From: Corynebacterium aquatimens
GTDB lineage: Bacteria; Actinomycetota; Actinomycetes; Mycobacteriales; Mycobacteriaceae
Assembly: GCF_030408395.1 (NCBI RefSeq)
Contig: NZ_CP046980.1
Coordinates: 1,240,001-1,304,000, forward strand
Length of the DNA: 64,000 nt
Reading direction: 5' to 3'
Shown: piece by piece, positions 60,716 to 64,000 of the stretch
How the letters are laid out: the number at the start of each line of letters is the position of its first letter
Position numbering within the stretch: the first letter of the stretch is position 1
Made by a program: the position numbers and the translations under genes
Notes under the pieces: model-generated
What the model was told of the DNA's origin: nothing
Seen by the model: the letters and a program-made list of their open reading frames with translations, nothing else
Database searches by the model: none

Positions 60716-62299
60716 CTACTTCCTGCGGCGCGGGTTGCGCTCACGCACGCGGACCGCGATGCGCACGGGGGTGCCGTGGTAGCCGAATTGCTCACGGAAC
60801 TTGCGCTCGAGATAACGGCGGTAGCCACCGTCTAAGAATCCAGTAGTGAACAGCACGATGGTCGGCGGGCGCGTCGTTGCCATCGTGGCGAACAACAGCT
60901 TGGGCAAACGATTGTTCTTCATCGGCGGCGGGTTCGCGGCGATCGCGTCGCGCAGCCAGTTGTTTAGCTGTCCAGTAGAAATGCGGCGATCCCAGTTCTC
61001 TAGCGCCTGGATCATTTCCTGCTCCAGCTTGTGGATCCCGCGTCCGGTCTCCGCAGAAATGTTGATCGTGGACACCCAGTTCAGCGGCTCGATGTACTGC
61101 TCAAACTCACGGTCAAAGTAGTACCGGCGGTCCTCATCCATGAGGTCCCACTTGTTGAAGGCGATGACAATCGCCTTGCCCGCGTCAGTCACCATGGAAA
61201 TCACGCGTTGGTCCTGCTCCGTGATCTCCTGCGAGGCGTCGATTAGCACGACGCACACCTCCGCTGCGTCAATCGTTCCACGCGTGCGCAGCGAGGCGTA
61301 GTACTCGTGGCCTTGCGCGTTCTTCACTTTCTTGCGCAAGCCAGCGGTGTCGATGAACTTCCACAGTTTCTGGTCCAGCTGAATGAGCTCATCCACGGGG
61401 TCAACCGTGGTACCAGCCACGTTGTCCACCACAGCACGGTTGGAGTTAGAAAGCTTGTTGAGCAAACTGGATTTGCCCACATTTGGCTTACCGACGAGCG
61501 CCACGCGGCGCGGGCCCTCCGTCACGGAGCTAGCAGCCTTCGGTTCCTCCGGGAACGATTTCACAATCTCATCGAGGACATCCGCGCCCCCGCGGCCATG
61601 AAGGGCCGACACCGGCCACGGATCACCGAGTCCCAGACTGTAGAACTCCGCAACGTCGCCCCACTGGGATTCGGACTCAAACTTATTGGCTACCAGCAGA
61701 ACCGGAACGTCCGCGCGCTGGAGGTTGCGCGCCATGAAAGCATCCGAATCCGTGACGCCCACGTGCGAATCCACGACCATGACGATGACGTCCGCATCAT
61801 GCATCGCCGCTTCCGACTGGTGCGCGATCGATGCGTGAATACCCTTCGCGTCCGGATCCCACCCACCGGTGTCTTGAACCCAGAAGCGCTGACCGTTCCA
61901 GTCCGTGATGTAACTAACGCGATCCCGCGTCACACCCGGGTGATCTTCAACCACGGCTTCACGGCGACCAATGAATCGGTTGACCAGCGTGGATTTACCC
62001 ACATTCGGGCGGCCCACAATAGCTACCGTTGGCAGAATCTCTTCAACGTGGTGCTCACCAGCAAAGCCATAGGAGCGCTCAATGCTCTCCCATTCCTCTT
62101 CAGTCAGTTCCTCCAGCAGGATGTTGTCGTCGAAGTCGGCTTCTTCAAAGTCCGCTTCGACGAACTCAGTCTCGTCGAAATCCGCTTCGTCGAAGTCCGA
62201 TTCATCAAATTCATCATCGCCGAAATCTGCTTCGACGAACTTGGTTTCGTCGAAGCCTGATACACCATTGCTCTCTTCGTCGAAGTCACGCGTGCTCAT
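60716..62299 (-). CDS. der: Double-GTPase ribosome assembly factor Der (EngA), acidic N-extension
   Basis: Der matures the 50S subunit. The 527-residue protein has two G domains. G1 carries GRPNVGKST near residue 97, and its G4 motif is NKFE. G2 carries GKPNVGKSS near residue 268 and NKWD. A C-terminal KH-like domain follows, ending RNPRRRK. The first 80 residues are an extension of acidic repeats (FDESD, FDEAD, FDETE types), absent from typical Der. The ATG overlaps the cmk stop by 4 bp. It is encoded in the conserved rluB-cmk-der unit. Confidence 0.96.
   Translation of the reverse strand: MSTRDFDEESNGVSGFDETKFVEADFGDDEFDESDFDEADFDETEFVEADFEEADFDDNILLEELTEEEWESIERSYGFAGEHHVEEILPTVAIVGRPNVGKSTLVNRFIGRREAVVEDHPGVTRDRVSYITDWNGQRFWVQDTGGWDPDAKGIHASIAHQSEAAMHDADVIVMVVDSHVGVTDSDAFMARNLQRADVPVLLVANKFESESQWGDVAEFYSLGLGDPWPVSALHGRGGADVLDEIVKSFPEEPKAASSVTEGPRRVALVGKPNVGKSSLLNKLSNSNRAVVDNVAGTTVDPVDELIQLDQKLWKFIDTAGLRKKVKNAQGHEYYASLRTRGTIDAAEVCVVLIDASQEITEQDQRVISMVTDAGKAIVIAFNKWDLMDEDRRYYFDREFEQYIEPLNWVSTINISAETGRGIHKLEQEMIQALENWDRRISTGQLNNWLRDAIAANPPPMKNNRLPKLLFATMATTRPPTIVLFTTGFLDGGYRRYLERKFREQFGYHGTPVRIAVRVRERNPRRRK
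62125..62254 (-). repeat. Degenerate 15-bp repeats encoding acidic FDExD units of Der
   Basis: Nine or so successive pentapeptides of the form F-(D/V/E)-(D/E)-x-(D/E) occupy residues 16-58 of Der. The underlying 15-bp units differ slightly from each other, indicating an older expansion under selection for acidity. Confidence 0.8.
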
Positions 62300-62997
62300 C
62301 GTGCGCTCCTTTCGATCAGTTGAATCAAGGCCTCGAGGACCTGGTCTTTGGCCATGTCGGAGGTATCGATGATTTCGGCATCCTCAGCGGGGCGCAGGGG
62401 GCTTGTCGCGCGGGATGAATCGAGTTCATCGCGGCGCACGACGTCCGCTAGAACGGTCTCATAGTCCGCGTCGCGGCCGGCGGCGACGTCCTGGTCGAAG
62501 CGGCGCTGGGCGCGGACTTCAGGGGATGCGGTGAGGAATGCCTTCGCTGGGGCGTCAATCAGCACGACGGTGCCAATGTCACGACCCTCAACGATCGCGC
62601 GGTGCGCGTCGGACGCGAGGCTGCGCTGCAGGGCCACGAGATTTTCGCGGACCTCTGGGATCGCAGAAACAGCAGAAACATTCTGTGTGACCTCGCGGCC
62701 GCGGATTTCCGCAGAGACGTCTTCCCCATCCAGAATCACGGACTTTGAATCCGGGTCATCGGATACCTCAAGTGGAAGCTCGCGGGTCGCGGCTATCACG
62801 GCGGCGGTGTCGTTAGGATCAACGCCGGCGCGCAGGACTGCAAGCGTGGCTACGCGATACATCGCGCCGGTATCCACATACTTCGCGTCGAGCTTCTTTG
62901 CTAGCGCGCGGCACGTGGTGGACTTGCCGGTGCCGGAAGGACCATCGACGGCAAGGATCAGGCCGTCATTCGGCATGTTCGAAATAGGGGTGCCCAT
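62296..62997 (-). CDS. cmk: Cytidylate kinase Cmk
   Basis: Cmk phosphorylates CMP and dCMP using ATP. The 233-residue P-loop kinase has AVDGPSGTGKST near residues 18-29, DTGAMYRVATLAV for the NMP site, and GRDIGTVVLIDAPAK. The conserved RAQRR/RR lid region follows. I chose ATG 62997, which shares a base with the rluB stop (TGATG); GTG 63000 is one codon upstream. It overlaps der by 4 bp, so the three genes are translationally linked. Confidence 0.96.
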   Translation of the reverse strand: MGTPISNMPNDGLILAVDGPSGTGKSTTCRALAKKLDAKYVDTGAMYRVATLAVLRAGVDPNDTAAVIAATRELPLEVSDDPDSKSVILDGEDVSAEIRGREVTQNVSAVSAIPEVRENLVALQRSLASDAHRAIVEGRDIGTVVLIDAPAKAFLTASPEVRAQRRFDQDVAAGRDADYETVLADVVRRDELDSSRATSPLRPAEDAEIIDTSDMAKDQVLEALIQLIERSAR

Positions 62998-64000
62998 CAC
63001 ATTTCCACCACCTTGTACAGGGAGGTCAGTTCCGAATCATTCAGCGCGCGCAATGTGCCGGGCTTTTGCTCGCCCAAACGCACGGTGTGGATCTTTGTGC
63101 GCACCAAACGCTGGACCGGGAAGCCCGCCGCCTTCAACATGCGGCGCACGATGTGCTTGCGGCCTTCGTGGAGTTCGACCAAGATCAGCGACTCACCCTG
63201 GTGGGTGTCCACAATGTTGACGTAATCGGCTTTTGCCATCCCGTCTTCCAACTCAATACCCGCGCGCAGCTGCTTGACCAGACCTGGTTTTGCTTCGCCC
63301 TTCACGGTGGCCAGATACGTCTTCGGGACCTCGTACTTGGGGTGCATGAGACGGTTAGCCAACTCGCCATCGTTGGTCAGAATCAGAAGACCTTCAGTAT
63401 CCGCGTCAAGGCGTCCAACGTGGAACAAGCGTTGACCGGCCGTGACACGATCGGCCACGATGTCGCCTACGCAGGGGCGACCGAGCTCATCTTCCATGGT
63501 GGTGTGCATTCCGCGCGGCTTGTTCAAAACGAAGTACTGCAAATCTTCATTCACGTTCACGCGCACGCCGTCAACGCGGATGATGTCCACGTTTGGATCC
63601 ACGCGCACACCCTGTTCGCGCACGATCGTGCCGTTGACCTCGACGCGGCCCTCATCAATCATCAATTCCGCGTGACGACGGGAGGCCACGCCTGCTTGGG
63701 CGAGGGCTTTTTGCAAACGCACGTCGGCGTTCGGGGATTTGGATAGGCCCTTCTTTGCGGGTTGGCCACCGGTTGGGGCATCCCACCAGTTATCGGCCAA
63801 GGGGTGATCGGCTGGCAGTGTGGCCTGTGAGGCACCATCACTATTGCCAGCCTGGGCAGCGCGCTGGCGTTGGGACAGGGAAACGTGTTGCTTCTTGGCC
63901 GGCTTTGCGTTGGAAAGCCGCAGCTTCTCATCCGGTGTTTTCTTCGTGGGGCGCGCTTGCTTATCAGCGCCCCTATCCGGTGTGCCTTCTCGGCGAGCGG
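62997..64000 (-). CDS. rluB: 23S rRNA pseudouridine synthase RluB (start outside window)
   Basis: RluB/RsuA-family enzyme making pseudouridine in 23S rRNA. An S4 RNA-binding domain (RLQKALAQAGVASRRHAE) precedes the catalytic domain with the nucleophile Asp in GRLDADTEGLLILTNDG. The C-terminus carries RKHIVRRMLKAAGFPV. The frame stays open upstream of the usual 63800 start to the window edge and reads a Lys/Arg/Ala/Gln-rich tail (for example TKKTPDEKLRLSNAKPAKK). The protein therefore begins beyond base 64000 with a basic disordered extension. In-frame TTG 63800 is not the real start. Confidence 0.93.
   Translation of the reverse strand, partial: ARREGTPDRGADKQARPTKKTPDEKLRLSNAKPAKKQHVSLSQRQRAAQAGNSDGASQATLPADHPLADNWWDAPTGGQPAKKGLSKSPNADVRLQKALAQAGVASRRHAELMIDEGRVEVNGTIVREQGVRVDPNVDIIRVDGVRVNVNEDLQYFVLNKPRGMHTTMEDELGRPCVGDIVADRVTAGQRLFHVGRLDADTEGLLILTNDGELANRLMHPKYEVPKTYLATVKGEAKPGLVKQLRAGIELEDGMAKADYVNIVDTHQGESLILVELHEGRKHIVRRMLKAAGFPVQRLVRTKIHTVRLGEQKPGTLRALNDSELTSLYKVVEM

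Overview
The window is a chromosomal segment of a high-GC Gram-positive bacterium, almost certainly a Corynebacterium. The evidence is a partial mycothiol ligase gene (mshC), a pupylation locus without 20S proteasome genes between pup and pafA, an OdhI-type FHA protein carrying the ETTSVF phospho-site, RbpA, SecA2, separate lnt and ppm1 genes, and many start codons with a TANNNT -10 box 7-8 nt upstream and no Shine-Dalgarno (leaderless transcripts). Gene order largely follows M. tuberculosis blocks known to me from memory: hisE/hisG, a RecB-like nuclease, trmI, mpa, dop-pup-pafABC-tatAC-helY; ndh, gnd, CNNM/CBS pair, MerR-BNR-MerR-FHA, secA2; and der-cmk-rluB. No plasmid, phage or complete insertion sequence was seen.

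Layout. 1-4.1 kb: mshC end, small acidic protein, HAD hydrolase, hisE, hisG, aspA. 4.0-15.4 kb: accessory iron-acquisition island with a Fes-like esterase (+) facing a minus-strand cluster. In transcription order the cluster encodes a YncE-like beta-propeller surface protein, a Tat-type substrate-binding lipoprotein, two more membrane-anchored surface proteins, two FecCD permeases and an ATPase. A double DtxR-like box lies in front of the propeller gene. 15.6-20.3 kb: fhs, Fe-S RecB-like nuclease, M18 aminopeptidase, trmI. 20.3-34.6 kb: Mpa/ARC ATPase, YefM-YoeB module, PdxR/PdxS, small membrane protein, dop-pup-pafA-pafB-pafC, tatA-tatC, helY. 34.6-44.8 kb: DprE2-like reductase, lipase, lnt-ppm1, rbpA, YceI protein, a degenerate CFA-type methyltransferase, ndh, corA. 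44.9-57.2 kb: thioesterase, gnd, DEAD-box helicase with an apparent CTG start, two CNNM/CBS proteins, VWA-like protein, MerR-BNR-MerR-odhI, secA2. 57.3-60.7 kb: a plastic stretch with tRNA-Pro, two copies of an inverted-repeat-bounded element, an alcohol dehydrogenase remnant, two paralogous esterases and a methyltransferase. 60.7-64 kb: der, cmk, rluB (cut by the window edge).

How the genes work together. The iron island encodes a plausible complete route: surface proteins made of a shared beta-sandwich module plus a propeller capture a ferric chelate, the lipoprotein hands it to the FecCD/ATPase importer, and the cytoplasmic Fes-like esterase releases iron. The Pup locus encodes tagging (PafA), processing/removal (Dop), an unfoldase (Mpa) lacking the proteasome-docking C-terminal QYL, and the PafBC WYL regulators. 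This matches the known corynebacterial situation of pupylation without a proteasome. The envelope genes (lnt, ppm1, tatAC, secA2, DprE2-like) serve lipoprotein maturation, mannolipid synthesis and protein export.

The strongest candidate for a poorly described system is the DtxR-linked, three-surface-protein iron uptake cluster at 5.2-15.4 kb.
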